A stretch of 64,000 nucleotides of DNA from JARFUG01 sp050485365 (GTDB lineage Bacteria > Desulfobacterota > Desulfuromonadia > Desulfuromonadales > JACZKF01), in the NCBI GenBank assembly GCA_050485365.1, contig JBJHBH010000001.1, positions 60,171 through 124,170 of the forward strand. Direction: 5' to 3'. The position numbers and the translations under genes were made by a program. Below are positions 41,027 through 49,992 of this stretch, in pieces. The notes below the pieces were generated by a model that worked only from the letters and a program-made list of their open reading frames with translations, was not told the origin of the DNA and searched no databases. Within the stretch, counting starts at the first letter, position 1; every line of letters starts with the position of its first letter.

Positions 41027-41494
41027 ATGAGACTCTCGACCAAAAGCCGCTACGGGCTGCGGGCCCTTTTCGACATGGCGTACCACGCGGGGACGCTTCC
41101 GGCGCAGATCAAGGACATCTCCCGCCGGCAGGCGATCTCGCCGCGCTATCTTGAGCAGATCTTTCAGGATCTCAAAAAAGCGGGCCTTCTCAAGAGCAAG
41201 CGCGGGCCGCAAGGGGGGTATCAGCTCGCCCGCAAGCCTCACGAGATCACGGTGCGCGAGGTGGTCGAGGCGGCCGAGGGGCAGATGACCCTCGTCGACT
41301 GCTCCAAGGAGGAAGGGGGGCGCAAGAAGAAGTGCGAGTTCGACAACCAGTGCGTGACCCAGAGGGTTTGGAACGAGGCGTCTCGCCAGCTCAACGCCTA
41401 TCTCGAATCGGTGACGCTGAAGGATCTGTGCGACGACGCCCGGGAGATGGGGCTTGAAAAAGAGCTCGATCATCGCTTCATGTATTTCATTTGA
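41027..41494 (+). CDS. Rrf2-family transcriptional regulator (IscR/CymR type)
   Basis: 155 residues with GGAGG upstream. The winged helix (residues 1-65, SPRYLEQIFQDLKKAGLLKS) and wing (GPQGGYQLA) are typical. Three cysteines, Cys92, Cys103 and Cys109, sit where IscR binds its 2Fe-2S cluster, but with 10 and 5 residue spacing rather than 5 and 5. It may sense Fe-S or cysteine status. Cysteine synthase follows 79 bp later, so regulation of cysteine biosynthesis is likely, as for CymR. Confidence 0.92.
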   Translation: MRLSTKSRYGLRALFDMAYHAGTLPAQIKDISRRQAISPRYLEQIFQDLKKAGLLKSKRGPQGGYQLARKPHEITVREVVEAAEGQMTLVDCSKEEGGRKKKCEFDNQCVTQRVWNEASRQLNAYLESVTLKDLCDDAREMGLEKELDHRFMYFI

Positions 41495-41573
41495 ATTCAG
41501 GCAAAGAGGCGATGGGCTCTGGGCGATAGGTAAGGACCGGACCCTGGCCTCCTCTTAATGCAGGAGAGAAAGA

Positions 41574-42494
41574 ATGCCGACGATTATCAGTGAAAACCCC
41601 CTGGGCCAAGTCTTCAATACCCCCCTGGTTCGACTGAACCGGCTGGTCGGCCCCGACTGCGCCGCCGTCTGGGGAAAGATGGAAGGGAGCAACCCCGGCG
41701 GAAGCGTCAAGGACCGCATCGCCCTGGCGATGATCGAGCAGGCCGAAAAGGACGGCTGCATCCGCCCCGGCGACGTCCTGGTCGAGCCGACGAGCGGCAA
41801 CACCGGCATCGGCCTTTCGCTGGTGTGCGCCGTCAAGGGGTATCGCCTCATCCTGACCATGCCCGACACCATGAGCCACGAGCGGCGGCGCCTGCTCGGC
41901 GCCTACGGAGCCGAGCTCTTTCTGACCCCCGGCGCCCTGGGGATGCGCGGCGCCATCGAGAAGGCCGAAGAGATCGCCCGGGAGCGCAAGTGCTTCATGC
42001 CGCAGCAGTTCAAGAATCCGGCCAATCCCGCTGTTCACGAGGCGACGACCGGACCCGAGATCGTGCGGGCTCTCGACGGCAAGGTCGACGCCTTCGTCGC
42101 GGGCGTTGGCACCGGCGGAACGATTACCGGCGTCGGGCGCGTGCTGCGCCGCGACGTCCCCGAGGCCCTGGTCGTCGCCGTCGAGCCGGCCGACTCCCCC
42201 GTCCTGTCCGGCGGCGAGCCTGGCCCCCACAAGATCCAGGGGATCGGCGCGGGCTTCGTCCCCGACGTCCTCGACACCTCGGTCTACTCCGAGATCCTCA
42301 CCGTCGCCAACGAAGACGCCCTGCGCACCGCCCGGCGCCTGGCGCGCGAAGAGGGGATTTTCGCGGGCATCTCCTCGGGCGCCAACGTCTTCGCCGCCCT
42401 GAAGGTCGCCCGCCGGCTCGGCGCGGGGAAGAACGTCGTGACGATGATCTGCGATACCGGCGAGCGCTACCTCTCGACGGGGATATACGACTGA
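41574..42494 (+). CDS. cysK: Cysteine synthase (O-acetylserine sulfhydrylase)
   Basis: 306 residues, full length, PLP-dependent. It makes cysteine from O-acetylserine and sulfide. PLP Lys is in NPGGSVKDR, the substrate loop is EPTSGNTG, and the phosphate loop is GVGTGGTITG. A terminator follows (42553-42583). Placement after the Rrf2 gene suggests an operon regulated by cysteine or iron-sulfur status. CysK and CysM cannot be separated by eye. Confidence 0.95.
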   Translation: MPTIISENPLGQVFNTPLVRLNRLVGPDCAAVWGKMEGSNPGGSVKDRIALAMIEQAEKDGCIRPGDVLVEPTSGNTGIGLSLVCAVKGYRLILTMPDTMSHERRRLLGAYGAELFLTPGALGMRGAIEKAEEIARERKCFMPQQFKNPANPAVHEATTGPEIVRALDGKVDAFVAGVGTGGTITGVGRVLRRDVPEALVVAVEPADSPVLSGGEPGPHKIQGIGAGFVPDVLDTSVYSEILTVANEDALRTARRLAREEGIFAGISSGANVFAALKVARRLGAGKNVVTMICDTGERYLSTGIYD

Positions 42495-42552
42495 GAGGCG
42501 GTAAGGGCAGCAGAGACAGGCTGAAGGTATTTAGGTAACCACCTAAACACCT

Positions 42553-42583
42553 GGGCCGGGGGACTTTCCTCCGGCCCTTTTTT
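42553..42583 (+). terminator. Terminator of cysK
   Basis: The stem GGGCCGG/CCGGCCC is followed by TTTTTT. Confidence 0.85.
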
Positions 42584-42631
42584 CATCTTGAAGCGCCCGC
42601 GGCGCTGATGTATCCTCGTTGGATGAATTCC

Positions 42632-43441
42632 ATGAACCTGGATGAAAAATACGAGAAACTGAAGGGACTTCTGCGCGAGATGGGGTCGGTCGTCGTCGCC
42701 TTTTCGGGCGGGGTCGATTCGACCTTTCTGCTGCGCACCGCCTGCGACGTCCTCGGCACTGACAGGGTCCTGGCCCTGACCGCCACCTCCCCCACCTATC
42801 CGCAGTTCGAGTTCGACGAGAGCCGCGCCCTGGCCGAGGCGATGGGGGCCCGGCAGGTGGTGGTGGAGAGCAACGAGCTGGAGATCCCCGGCTTCTCCGA
42901 GAACGACCGCACGCGCTGCTATCACTGCAAGAAGGAGCTCTTCTCGCTGTGCCGCGACAAGGCGCGCGAGCTCGGCTACGGGGCGATCCTCGACGGCTCC
43001 AACGCCGACGACGTGCACGATTTTCGCCCCGGGCGCGACGCGGCCAGAGAGCTGCAGGTGCGCTCTCCACTTCTGGAAGCGGATCTGAACAAAGAGGAGA
43101 TCCGCACCCTGAGCCGGCGCCTGGGGCTTCCCACCTGGAGCAAGCAGCCCTTCGCCTGTCTCTCGTCGCGCTTCCCCTACGGGACGCAGATCACCCCCGA
43201 GAGGCTCGCTCAGATCGATCGGTGCGAGACTTTCCTGCGCCAGAGGGGCTTTCGCAATTATCGGGTGCGCTACCACGGCGAGACGGCCCGTATCGAAGTG
43301 GCCCCCGAAGAGATCCCCCGTTTTCTCGACGTCGCCCTGCGCGAGACCCTCGTCGCGGAGTTCAAGGCGGCGGGCTTCACCTACGTCGCCCTCGACCTGC
43401 AGGGGTACCGCACGGGGAGCATGAACGAATCGGACAATTAG
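42632..43441 (+). CDS. larE: LarE-type ATP-dependent sulfur transferase
   Basis: About 269 residues; the start is uncertain (in-frame ATGs at 42608, 42623 and 42632, none with a good ribosome binding site). The PP-loop SGGVDST binds ATP. RCYHCKKELF and PFACLSSRFPYGT match LarE, where a Cys in the latter segment donates sulfur in building the nickel-pincer cofactor of lactate racemase. LarB and LarC are not adjacent, so it may serve another sulfur transfer. It follows cysK but is separated by a terminator. Confidence 0.88.
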   Translation: MNLDEKYEKLKGLLREMGSVVVAFSGGVDSTFLLRTACDVLGTDRVLALTATSPTYPQFEFDESRALAEAMGARQVVVESNELEIPGFSENDRTRCYHCKKELFSLCRDKARELGYGAILDGSNADDVHDFRPGRDAARELQVRSPLLEADLNKEEIRTLSRRLGLPTWSKQPFACLSSRFPYGTQITPERLAQIDRCETFLRQRGFRNYRVRYHGETARIEVAPEEIPRFLDVALRETLVAEFKAAGFTYVALDLQGYRTGSMNESDN

Positions 43442-43501
43442 GCGATAGGCGATAGGAATAATCCTCCCCGTAGCCCATAAGCCCTGGACTATTTTCCTCT
43501 T

Positions 43502-43539
43502 GCCCATAGCCCATAGCCCATAGCCCATAGCCCATAGCC
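43502..43539. repeat. Tandem heptamer repeat (GCCCATA)5
   Basis: Five exact copies of GCCCATA plus GCC, with degenerate relatives before them (GTAGCCCATAAGCCC; GCGATAG). It lies between larE and the next gene, just before its ribosome binding site. Likely a slippage-prone microsatellite. Confidence 0.85.
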
Positions 43540-43559
43540 TTGATTTTCCAGGAGGTTCC

Positions 43560-43988
43560 ATGTATCAGCGCAACAGTGCTTTGCCGGCCGTCTGCTTTAC
43601 CGCCGGGGTGATTGGTGCGCTCCTGGGCAGCCTCGCCCTGTGGGCGTGCGGCGTCTGGAATCTCACCGAGATGGCGGGAGTCGCTCTCGCGCCGGAGCTG
43701 ACCGCCGCGTGGCTCTATCCGCGCCTGGTTTGGGGGGGGCTGTGGGGGCTCGTCTTCTGGCTCGCCGTCGCTTCGGTGCGCTCGCGCCGCCAATGGGCGC
43801 GCAAGGGGCTTCTTGTCAGCCTCCTGCCCACGGCGGTTCAGCTCTTCTACATCTTCCCCTACCAGACTGAACACGGCACGATGGGGATGGCGCTGGGGAC
43901 GCTCACCCCTTTGTTCGTCCTCTTCTTCAACGCGGTGTGGGGCTTCGTCACCGCCCTGTCGGCCCGCCTGTTCTGGGGGCGGGGATGA
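43560..43988 (+). CDS. Conserved membrane protein, 142 aa
   Basis: AGGAGG lies 6 nt before the ATG. Four hydrophobic segments (about 9-29, 55-72, 84-99, 110-138) suggest four membrane passes; no signature motifs are recognised. Its stop overlaps the start of the nuclease gene (ATGA), so the two are translationally coupled. The heptamer repeat immediately upstream could alter its expression by slippage. Confidence 0.75.
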   Translation: MYQRNSALPAVCFTAGVIGALLGSLALWACGVWNLTEMAGVALAPELTAAWLYPRLVWGGLWGLVFWLAVASVRSRRQWARKGLLVSLLPTAVQLFYIFPYQTEHGTMGMALGTLTPLFVLFFNAVWGFVTALSARLFWGRG

Positions 43989-44491
43989 CGCCTCGCGGCT
44001 CCTTCCTTTTTTTATCCGCCCTTTTCCTCTTTTTTACCGCAATCTCCTGCACCGCTGCCGAGGAGCGCTCCGTCGAGGGAGTCGTCACCCGGGTCTTCGA
44101 CGGCGACACCCTCGAGGTCGCCGGTGCCGGGCGGGTGCGCCTGCTCGGCATCGACGCCCCGGAATTCGAGGCGTCCGAGCGCGACCGCTTCTATCTTCGT
44201 CAGGGGATTTCCGAAGCGCGCCTGCGGCAGGTCGCCTTCGAGGGGCGCGGCTATGTCGTCGCCCTCGCCCAAGGGAAGCGGGTGCGCCTCGTCTTCGACG
44301 GCGAGCGGCGCGACCGCTACGGCCGCTTGCGCGCCCATGTGATCCTGCCCGACGGGCGCGATCTCAACCGTCTTCTGGTCGAGGGGGGATACGCCGCCGT
44401 CTATCGGCGCATCGACTTCGGGAAAAAGGAGGAGTACCTCGCCGCCGAGAGGGACGCGCGCTCGAAGCGTCTGGGGATGTGGGGAGAGTAA
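43985..44491 (+). CDS. Secreted thermonuclease-family nuclease
   Basis: 168 residues, starting at 43985 with a four-base overlap. The N-terminal 20 residues are a signal sequence ending in AISC, a possible but weak lipobox. The SNase fold shows the catalytic residues: Asp in VFDGDTLEV, Arg in RLLGIDAPE and DRYGRLRAHV. It would act in the envelope or outside. Length is normal for a secreted SNase. Confidence 0.92.
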   Translation: MTPRGSFLFLSALFLFFTAISCTAAEERSVEGVVTRVFDGDTLEVAGAGRVRLLGIDAPEFEASERDRFYLRQGISEARLRQVAFEGRGYVVALAQGKRVRLVFDGERRDRYGRLRAHVILPDGRDLNRLLVEGGYAAVYRRIDFGKKEEYLAAERDARSKRLGMWGE

Positions 44492-44514
44492 GGGGCGGCG
44501 AGCCGCGGCGCTGA

Positions 44515-45309
44515 TCAGAAAAAGGTCAGCAGCATCCGCGTCCCCATGACCACCAAGAAGACGGCGAAGATCTTCTTCAGCTTCGCCACCGGCAGGCTGT
44601 GGGCGAGGCGCACCCCGAGGGGGGCGGTGCAGACGCTCGCCAGGGAGATCCCGATCAGCGCGTGAAGGTGAATGAAGCCGAAGGTGCCGGGCGGCAGCGC
44701 CGGAACAGCCAGACCGTTGAGGGCGTATCCGACCGTCCCCGCCACCGCGATGGGGAAGCCGATGGCCGCCGAGGTGCCGACGGCGTGGTGCATCGGCACG
44801 TTGCACCAGGTGAGAAAAGGGACCGAGAGACTGCCGCCGCCGATCCCCACCATGCTCGATACGCCGCCGATGACGTTCCCGGCGCCGAACATTCCCCCGA
44901 ACCCGGGGAGGGTGCGCGAGGGGGTCGGGCGGATGTTGAGAAGCATCTGCACCGCCACATAGTAGACAAAACAGACGAAAAAGACGCTGAGAAACGGTGA
45001 GGAGAGCTGCGCCGCCACCCAGGCGCCGAAGAAGGTTCCGGTGAGGATGCCGGCCGCGATCGTGCGCACCACATGCCAGTTGACGGCCCCGCGGGCATGG
45101 TGCGCCCGGAAGCTCGACACCGAGGTGAAGACGATGCTCGCCAGCGAGGTCCCCAGGGCGAGGTGCAGGATGTAGGTCTCCGGAACCTGCTGGGCGGTGA
45201 AGACGAAAGTGAGCAGCGGCACGATGACGAGCCCGCCGCCGATGCCGAGAAGCCCCGCCAGAACCCCCGCGAAGGCCCCGGTGGCCAGATAGAGGAGCCA
45301 GAACGTCAC
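44515..45309 (-). CDS. TauE/SafE family membrane transporter
   Basis: 264 residues, starting with GTG at 45309, six bases after GGAGGT and overlapping the upstream stop by four bases (GTGA). It has 7-8 hydrophobic helices and the family motif twice: GLLGIGGGLVIVPLL near the N-terminus and GVSSMVGIGGGSLSVPFL in the middle. These proteins export sulfite, sulfoacetate or similar anions; the substrate is not predictable here. Translated with the kinase gene upstream. Confidence 0.92.
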   Translation of the reverse strand: MTFWLLYLATGAFAGVLAGLLGIGGGLVIVPLLTFVFTAQQVPETYILHLALGTSLASIVFTSVSSFRAHHARGAVNWHVVRTIAAGILTGTFFGAWVAAQLSSPFLSVFFVCFVYYVAVQMLLNIRPTPSRTLPGFGGMFGAGNVIGGVSSMVGIGGGSLSVPFLTWCNVPMHHAVGTSAAIGFPIAVAGTVGYALNGLAVPALPPGTFGFIHLHALIGISLASVCTAPLGVRLAHSLPVAKLKKIFAVFLVVMGTRMLLTFF

Positions 45310-46292
45310 AGGTCGACCTCCAGAGGGGGCTCGCGAAGGGCCGCGATCTGCTCGCGCAGCTGCAAAATGTGCTCGCCCCAGAAGCGGGGGGTGTTGAACC
45401 AGGGGAAGTGATGGGGGAAGGTCGGATCCCCCCAGCGCCTTGCGAGCCACGCGCTGAAGTGAAGGATGCGCAAGGTGCGAAGCGCCTCGATCAGGCGCAG
45501 CTCGCGAAGATCGAAGTCGAAGAATTCGTTGTACCCCTCCAGAAGCTCGGCCAGCAGGATCGTCTGGCGCCCCCGGTCGCCCGAGAGCATCATCCACAGG
45601 TCCTGCACCGCCGGCGCCATGCGCGCATCGTCCAGATCGACCAGGTTCGGCGCCTCCCCCCTCCACAGGATGTTCCCCGCGTGAAAATCGCCGTGCAGCC
45701 GGATCGGCCGCCCCGGACCCGCCATGATCTCGTCGATCGCCTGGAGCGCATCTTTGGTCAGGGCGTCGTAGTTGGCTTTGAATTCGGCAGGGACGAAGCG
45801 CTCGCCGATCAGCGCGGCGCTCTCGTAGCCGAAGGTGCGGCTGTCGAGGGCGGGGCGATGCCGGAAGGGGCGCACGGCGCCCACGGCGTGCAGGCGACCC
45901 AGAAGGCGCCCCAGGATCAGCAGGTGCTCGGGATTGTCGAGATCGGGGGCGTGCCCGCCGCGGCGCGGGTAGAGGGCGAAACGAAAGCCCTTGAAACCAA
46001 AGAGGCTCTCGCCGTCGGCGCTGCGAAGCGGAGCGACGACGGGGAGCTCGTGGGCGGCCAGCTCGAGGCAGAAGGCGTGCTCCTCGGCGATCTGCTCGTC
46101 GCTCCAGCGCTCGGGGCGGTAGAACTTGGCGATGAGCGGCTCGCCCTCCTCGATGCCGACCTGATAGACCCTGTTCTCGTAGCTGTTGAGGGTCAGAGTG
46201 CGGCAGTCGCAGACGTAGCCCAGGCTCTCCACCGCGTCCATGACGAAGCCGGGGGTGAGGGTCTGAAAGGGGTGCTCGGTCTCGGTGGTCAT
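45306..46292 (-). CDS. srkA: SrkA/YihE-type stress response kinase
   Basis: 328 residues; the start at 46292 follows AGAGGAAAG. Protein-kinase-like aminoglycoside phosphotransferase fold: nucleotide loop LNSYENRVYQVG, catalytic RLHGDFHAGNILW and metal-binding VDLDDARM. E. coli SrkA (YihE, RdoA) is a Ser/Thr kinase that counters stress-induced death, and this sequence follows it over its length. It is coupled to the TauE/SafE gene. Confidence 0.9.
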   Translation of the reverse strand: MTTETEHPFQTLTPGFVMDAVESLGYVCDCRTLTLNSYENRVYQVGIEEGEPLIAKFYRPERWSDEQIAEEHAFCLELAAHELPVVAPLRSADGESLFGFKGFRFALYPRRGGHAPDLDNPEHLLILGRLLGRLHAVGAVRPFRHRPALDSRTFGYESAALIGERFVPAEFKANYDALTKDALQAIDEIMAGPGRPIRLHGDFHAGNILWRGEAPNLVDLDDARMAPAVQDLWMMLSGDRGRQTILLAELLEGYNEFFDFDLRELRLIEALRTLRILHFSAWLARRWGDPTFPHHFPWFNTPRFWGEHILQLREQIAALREPPLEVDL

Positions 46293-46389
46293 CCGCTCTT
46301 TCCTCTTCGCCACCCCGACACGGGGGACGCCAGGGAGGAAGCTAGCGCAAAATGATTCGTGGGACAACGGAATTCTTCGGACGCGCAGA

Positions 46390-46498
46390 ACGGCAAAAGC
46401 CGGTCCCGGGGGAGGCACCCCGAACCGGCTTTTGCATTGTGCAGCCAAGGAGTATGAAGGAGGTTCTCGGGCCCGCCTGCCACAACAGGCCTTCGATG
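46390..46498 (-). ncRNA. Candidate small RNA, copy 1 (in a 406 bp gene-free region)
   Basis: No gene fits 46293-46698. On the minus strand a promoter (46505-46537) is followed by CTGAACCATCGAAG, the hairpin GCCTGTTGTGGCAGGC, an unpaired CUCCUUC-like stretch and a long hairpin (12 bp GCAAAAGCCGGT arms, 46393-46435) ending in TTTT. The same layout with the same core occurs at 57010-57168. The pyrimidine-rich stretch could pair with ribosome binding sites. I do not recognise a known RNA family. Confidence 0.68.
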
Positions 46499-46504
46499 GT
46501 TCAG

Positions 46505-46537
46505 ACTATAGCGTGTCGCGCCAAGCGCTTCCACGTG
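46505..46537 (-). promoter_or_regulatory. Promoter of small RNA copy 1
   Basis: CACGTGGAA, 18 bases, TATAGT on the minus strand. The spacer differs from copy 2 but its length does not. Confidence 0.6.
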
Positions 46538-46698
46538 GAAGCGCGTATATTTTTCTCCCCCGATCCCCGTATCGCACATGTGGCTTCGCACAGTCGCCCT
46601 GCGGGCGGCGCTTTTGTTCCTTGCCGCCGAGACGTTCACGGGTAGAATGCACTCAGGCGGAATTGGATCTTTCTAATCTCAAATGAAAGGATTCCTCC

Positions 46699-47829
46699 AT
46701 GCCGTCGAAAAAGGAGGAAGTCTATCGCATCGGGATTTCGGGCTCCTACGGTGGACTGAATCTGGGAGACGAGGCGATTCTCCAGGGGATCGTCACGCAG
46801 ATCCGGGCGACCCTCCCCGCCGAGATCACGGTCTTTTCGCGAAACCCCGAAGACACCCTGCAAAGGCATGCGGTCGAGCGGGTGGTGGCGGTCCGCAAGC
46901 TCTCCAGAGACGAGATCCTGCCGGAGATCCGGCGCCTCGATCTGCTCGTGCTCGGGGGGGGCGGCATCCTCTTCGACGCGGAGGTTCACACCTATCTGCG
47001 CGAAGTCCTCCTCGCCGTCGAGTACAAGGTGCCGGTGATGCTCTACGCCGTCGGGGCCGGTCCCCTCAAAAACCCCAAGGCGCAGGAGCTGACCTGCCGC
47101 GCCCTCGAGGCGGTGGAGGCGATCACGGTGCGCGACCGCGAGTCGCGAAAGATTCTCGAAGAGACCGGCGTGCAGCGCGAGATCGTCGTCACCGCCGACC
47201 CCGCCCTCCTTCTCGAACCCGAGCCGCTGCCGCAGGGGGCGCTGGAGCGCGAAGATCTCACGGGCGAGAAGCTGATCGGCATGTCGGTGCGCGAGCCGGG
47301 AACGGCGGCCCCCGACCTGAGCGAAGAGCGCTACCACGAGTTGCTGGCCAATGCCGCCGACTTCATGATCGATCGCTTCGGCGCCGATGTCGTCCTGGTG
47401 CCGATGGAGCGCCAGGTCCTCGACATGCAGCACTGTCACGCCGTCGTCTCCAAGATGCTCAGGGCTCCGCATGCCAGGGTCCTCCGGGGACACTACAGCT
47501 CGGGGCAGATGCTCACGCTGGTGTCGCGCTTCGATTTCGTCGTCGGCATGCGGCTGCATTTTCTCATCTTCGCCGCTCTCGCCTCGGTCCCCTTCGTGGC
47601 GCTCCCCTACGCCTCCAAGGTCCGGGGATTTCTCGACGAGTTCAAAATCGAGGCGCCGCCTCTGAAGCTGGTCAACGCCGGGCGCCTCCTCGCCCACGTC
47701 GACCAGTGCTGGGATCAGCGGCGCGCGCTGCAGAACAAAATCCGCCGCCACCTTCCGGAGCTTCGCCGCAGAGCCCTGCAAAGCAACGACATCCTAGCCA
47801 CCATCCTCGGCGTGGAGCGACGGGGATGA
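46699..47829 (+). CDS. Polysaccharide pyruvyl transferase family protein
   Basis: 376 residues; AAAGGA lies about 8 nt upstream. It begins with ISGSYGGLNLGDEAILQGIV and has LVLGGGGILFD and GMRLHFLIFAALASVPFVAL, the family signatures also seen in CsaB, which transfers pyruvate onto cell-wall polysaccharides. In Gram-negatives the acceptor is usually exo- or surface polysaccharide. It is followed 37 bp later by the flavoprotein. Confidence 0.9.
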   Translation: MPSKKEEVYRIGISGSYGGLNLGDEAILQGIVTQIRATLPAEITVFSRNPEDTLQRHAVERVVAVRKLSRDEILPEIRRLDLLVLGGGGILFDAEVHTYLREVLLAVEYKVPVMLYAVGAGPLKNPKAQELTCRALEAVEAITVRDRESRKILEETGVQREIVVTADPALLLEPEPLPQGALEREDLTGEKLIGMSVREPGTAAPDLSEERYHELLANAADFMIDRFGADVVLVPMERQVLDMQHCHAVVSKMLRAPHARVLRGHYSSGQMLTLVSRFDFVVGMRLHFLIFAALASVPFVALPYASKVRGFLDEFKIEAPPLKLVNAGRLLAHVDQCWDQRRALQNKIRRHLPELRRRALQSNDILATILGVERRG

Positions 47830-47866
47830 GCCCTCCACCCCTCTCGACGAAGGAGCCTCAACCAAG

Positions 47867-49285
47867 ATGCCACCGCTGAGCCGCCCCTTGCTTCAACGAC
47901 AGATCGCGCTGCCGCCGCGACAGGCGACCCTGGCGGCCGAGACCGACGTGCTGGTGGTGGGCGGCGGCCCCGCCGGCTTCGGTGCGGCCCTCGGCGCCGC
48001 CGAGGCCGGCGCCGACGTCATCGTCGCCGAGCGCTACGGATTTTTCGGGGGGAACGCTACCGCCGCCCTCGTCACCATTTTGATGTCGTACCACAGCGAG
48101 AACCACCGCGCCGAGTCGACGGGGGAGAACACGCTGCTGCCGACGGACCACGGGCGCGGCGAACCGATCGCCGCCGGCGTCCTCGAACGCTTCGTGGCGC
48201 GCCTGGTCAAGGCGGGGGGCGCCCTCGCGCCCTCCCTTCGCACCGGCTACACCGTCCCCTTCGACCCCGAGGTCTTCAAGTTCGTCATGATGGAGATGCT
48301 CGATCAGGCGGGGGTGAAGTTTTTGCTGCACGCGCTGGCGAGCGCCGTGCTCGGCGACGCGAAGCCCGAGGGGGTGGTGTTCGAGACCAAGTCGGGACCC
48401 GTCGCCGTGCGGGCGCGCTGCATCGTCGACTGCACCGGCGACGGCGACATCGCGGCGTACGCGGGCGCCCCTTTCGGCGTCGGGCGGGCCGACGGCCGCG
48501 TGCAGCCGGTGACGCTGATGTTTCGGATGGGGGAGTTCGAAAAGGAAGGCTTCGCCGCCTACGTCAAGGCGCATCCCGATCAGTGGCGGGGGGTGCACGG
48601 GCTGTGGGATCTGATCCGCCGGGCCACCGAGGCCGGCGAGCTCGACCTCCCCCGCGAGGATCTCCTCTTCTTCGCCACCCCCCACCCCCGTGAGATCAGC
48701 GTCAACAGCTCGCGCGTCGTCAAGGTGCGCGCAACCGATGTGTGGGATCTGACCGAGGCGGAGTTTCGCAGCCGCGTGCAGGTGCGGCAGATCGAGGCCT
48801 TCTTGAGGCGTTACGTGCCGGGATTCGAAAAGGCGTACCTGATTCAGAGCGGAGTGCAGGTGGGGGTGCGCGAGACGCGTCGCATCGCGGGGGAGTATGA
48901 GCTGAGCGCCGAGGACGTTTTGGAGGCGCGCAAGTTCGACGACGTCGTCGCGCGCTGCGCCTATCCGATGGACATCCACAACCCCACCGGGCGGGGAACG
49001 GTGCTGCAGCACCTGCCGCGCGGCGAGGCCTTCGACATCCCCCTGCGCTGTCTGATCCCGAAAGAGGTCGAGCACCTCGTCGTCGCCGGACGCTGCATCA
49101 GCGGCACCCACGAGGCGATGGCCTCGTACCGCATCATGCCGACGGCCATGGTGACGGGTCAGGCCGCCGGGGTCTGCGCCGCCCTGGCGGCCCGGCACAA
49201 GATCGCGCCGCGCCGCATCGAGGCGAAGGACGTGCAGAAGGTTCTCCTCGCGCAAGGGGCGAACCTGAGGGGGATCAGCGCTTGA
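47867..49285 (+). CDS. FAD-dependent oxidoreductase
   Basis: 472 residues, FAD_oxidored family (PF12831). The N-terminal Rossmann motif is VLVVGGGPAGFGAALGAAEAG, and a second FAD contact is IVDCTGDGDIAAYAG. The end, HLVVAGRCISGTHEAMASYR...GQAAG, closes the FAD site. The substrate is unknown; relatives are often annotated as xanthan lyase-like or thiazole-type flavoproteins. Possibly co-transcribed with the pyruvyl transferase. Confidence 0.9.
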   Translation: MPPLSRPLLQRQIALPPRQATLAAETDVLVVGGGPAGFGAALGAAEAGADVIVAERYGFFGGNATAALVTILMSYHSENHRAESTGENTLLPTDHGRGEPIAAGVLERFVARLVKAGGALAPSLRTGYTVPFDPEVFKFVMMEMLDQAGVKFLLHALASAVLGDAKPEGVVFETKSGPVAVRARCIVDCTGDGDIAAYAGAPFGVGRADGRVQPVTLMFRMGEFEKEGFAAYVKAHPDQWRGVHGLWDLIRRATEAGELDLPREDLLFFATPHPREISVNSSRVVKVRATDVWDLTEAEFRSRVQVRQIEAFLRRYVPGFEKAYLIQSGVQVGVRETRRIAGEYELSAEDVLEARKFDDVVARCAYPMDIHNPTGRGTVLQHLPRGEAFDIPLRCLIPKEVEHLVVAGRCISGTHEAMASYRIMPTAMVTGQAAGVCAALAARHKIAPRRIEAKDVQKVLLAQGANLRGISA

Positions 49286-49353
49286 TGGCAGAATCCGGAA
49301 GCCGGGACTCTGATGTTACTCCATTGCCTCGTGCCCCGTGCCCATCGCCTGCC

Positions 49354-49863
49354 TTATTCGAATCCCCCCAGGTCGATGTGGTCGATCTCGTCGACCTCGA
49401 TGAGCTTCTCGGCGTCGAGCAGGATGATCACCGTTTCCATCTTGGCCATCCCCTTCAAAAAGGGGTTCGACGCCCTTCCGCGAAGCCCGGGAGGGGGCTC
49501 GATGCGCTCGGGTGGGATGTCGGTGACCTCGTTGACCTTGTCGACGATCAGGCCGATGGAGCGCTCATCGATGCACACAACGATGATGCACGTCTCCTCG
49601 TCGTCCTCCTTGGCCGGCATGCGGAAGCGCGCTCGCATGTCCATGATGGGGATGACCTTGTCGCGCAGGTTGAGCACGCCGCGCACGTAGTCGGGCATGT
49701 CGGGGACATCGACGACCTTCTGTATGCCGATGATCTCGATCACATGGCCGATGCCGATGGCGAAATTCTCCTTGCCGAGCCGAAAGGTGAGGAACTTTCC
49801 GTCCAGAGAATCCTCGTCGTCGAGAAACGCGTCGTCGTGCATCGTGTTTCGGGGCTTTTCCAT
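49354..49863 (-). CDS. cheW: CheW chemotaxis coupling protein
   Basis: 169 residues; GGGAGG precedes the ATG. SH3-like CheW domain from residue 23: KFLTFRLGKENFAIGIGHVIEIIG, YVRGVLNLRDKVIPIMDMRARF, IIVVCIDERSIGLIVDKV. It links chemoreceptors to CheA. The 20-residue acidic N-terminal extension is unusual. The nearest receptor in the window is at 35198-36982; no cheA is nearby. Confidence 0.95.
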   Translation of the reverse strand: MEKPRNTMHDDAFLDDEDSLDGKFLTFRLGKENFAIGIGHVIEIIGIQKVVDVPDMPDYVRGVLNLRDKVIPIMDMRARFRMPAKEDDEETCIIVVCIDERSIGLIVDKVNEVTDIPPERIEPPPGLRGRASNPFLKGMAKMETVIILLDAEKLIEVDEIDHIDLGGFE

Positions 49864-49992
49864 CGATTCCTCCCATGGATCGGGTGAACTGGTTCGAAAA
49901 AGCCATCGTAGAAGGGTGAGCGCCCCGTGTCCAGAAAAAACGCCCTGCCGAAGCGCCTGGCGTATGGGACGGGGCGGCGAGCCCGTGCGACA

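Noticed and set aside
43502..43539. Possible CRISPR array
   Set aside because: The repeat is 7 bases with no spacers; it is a simple tandem repeat.
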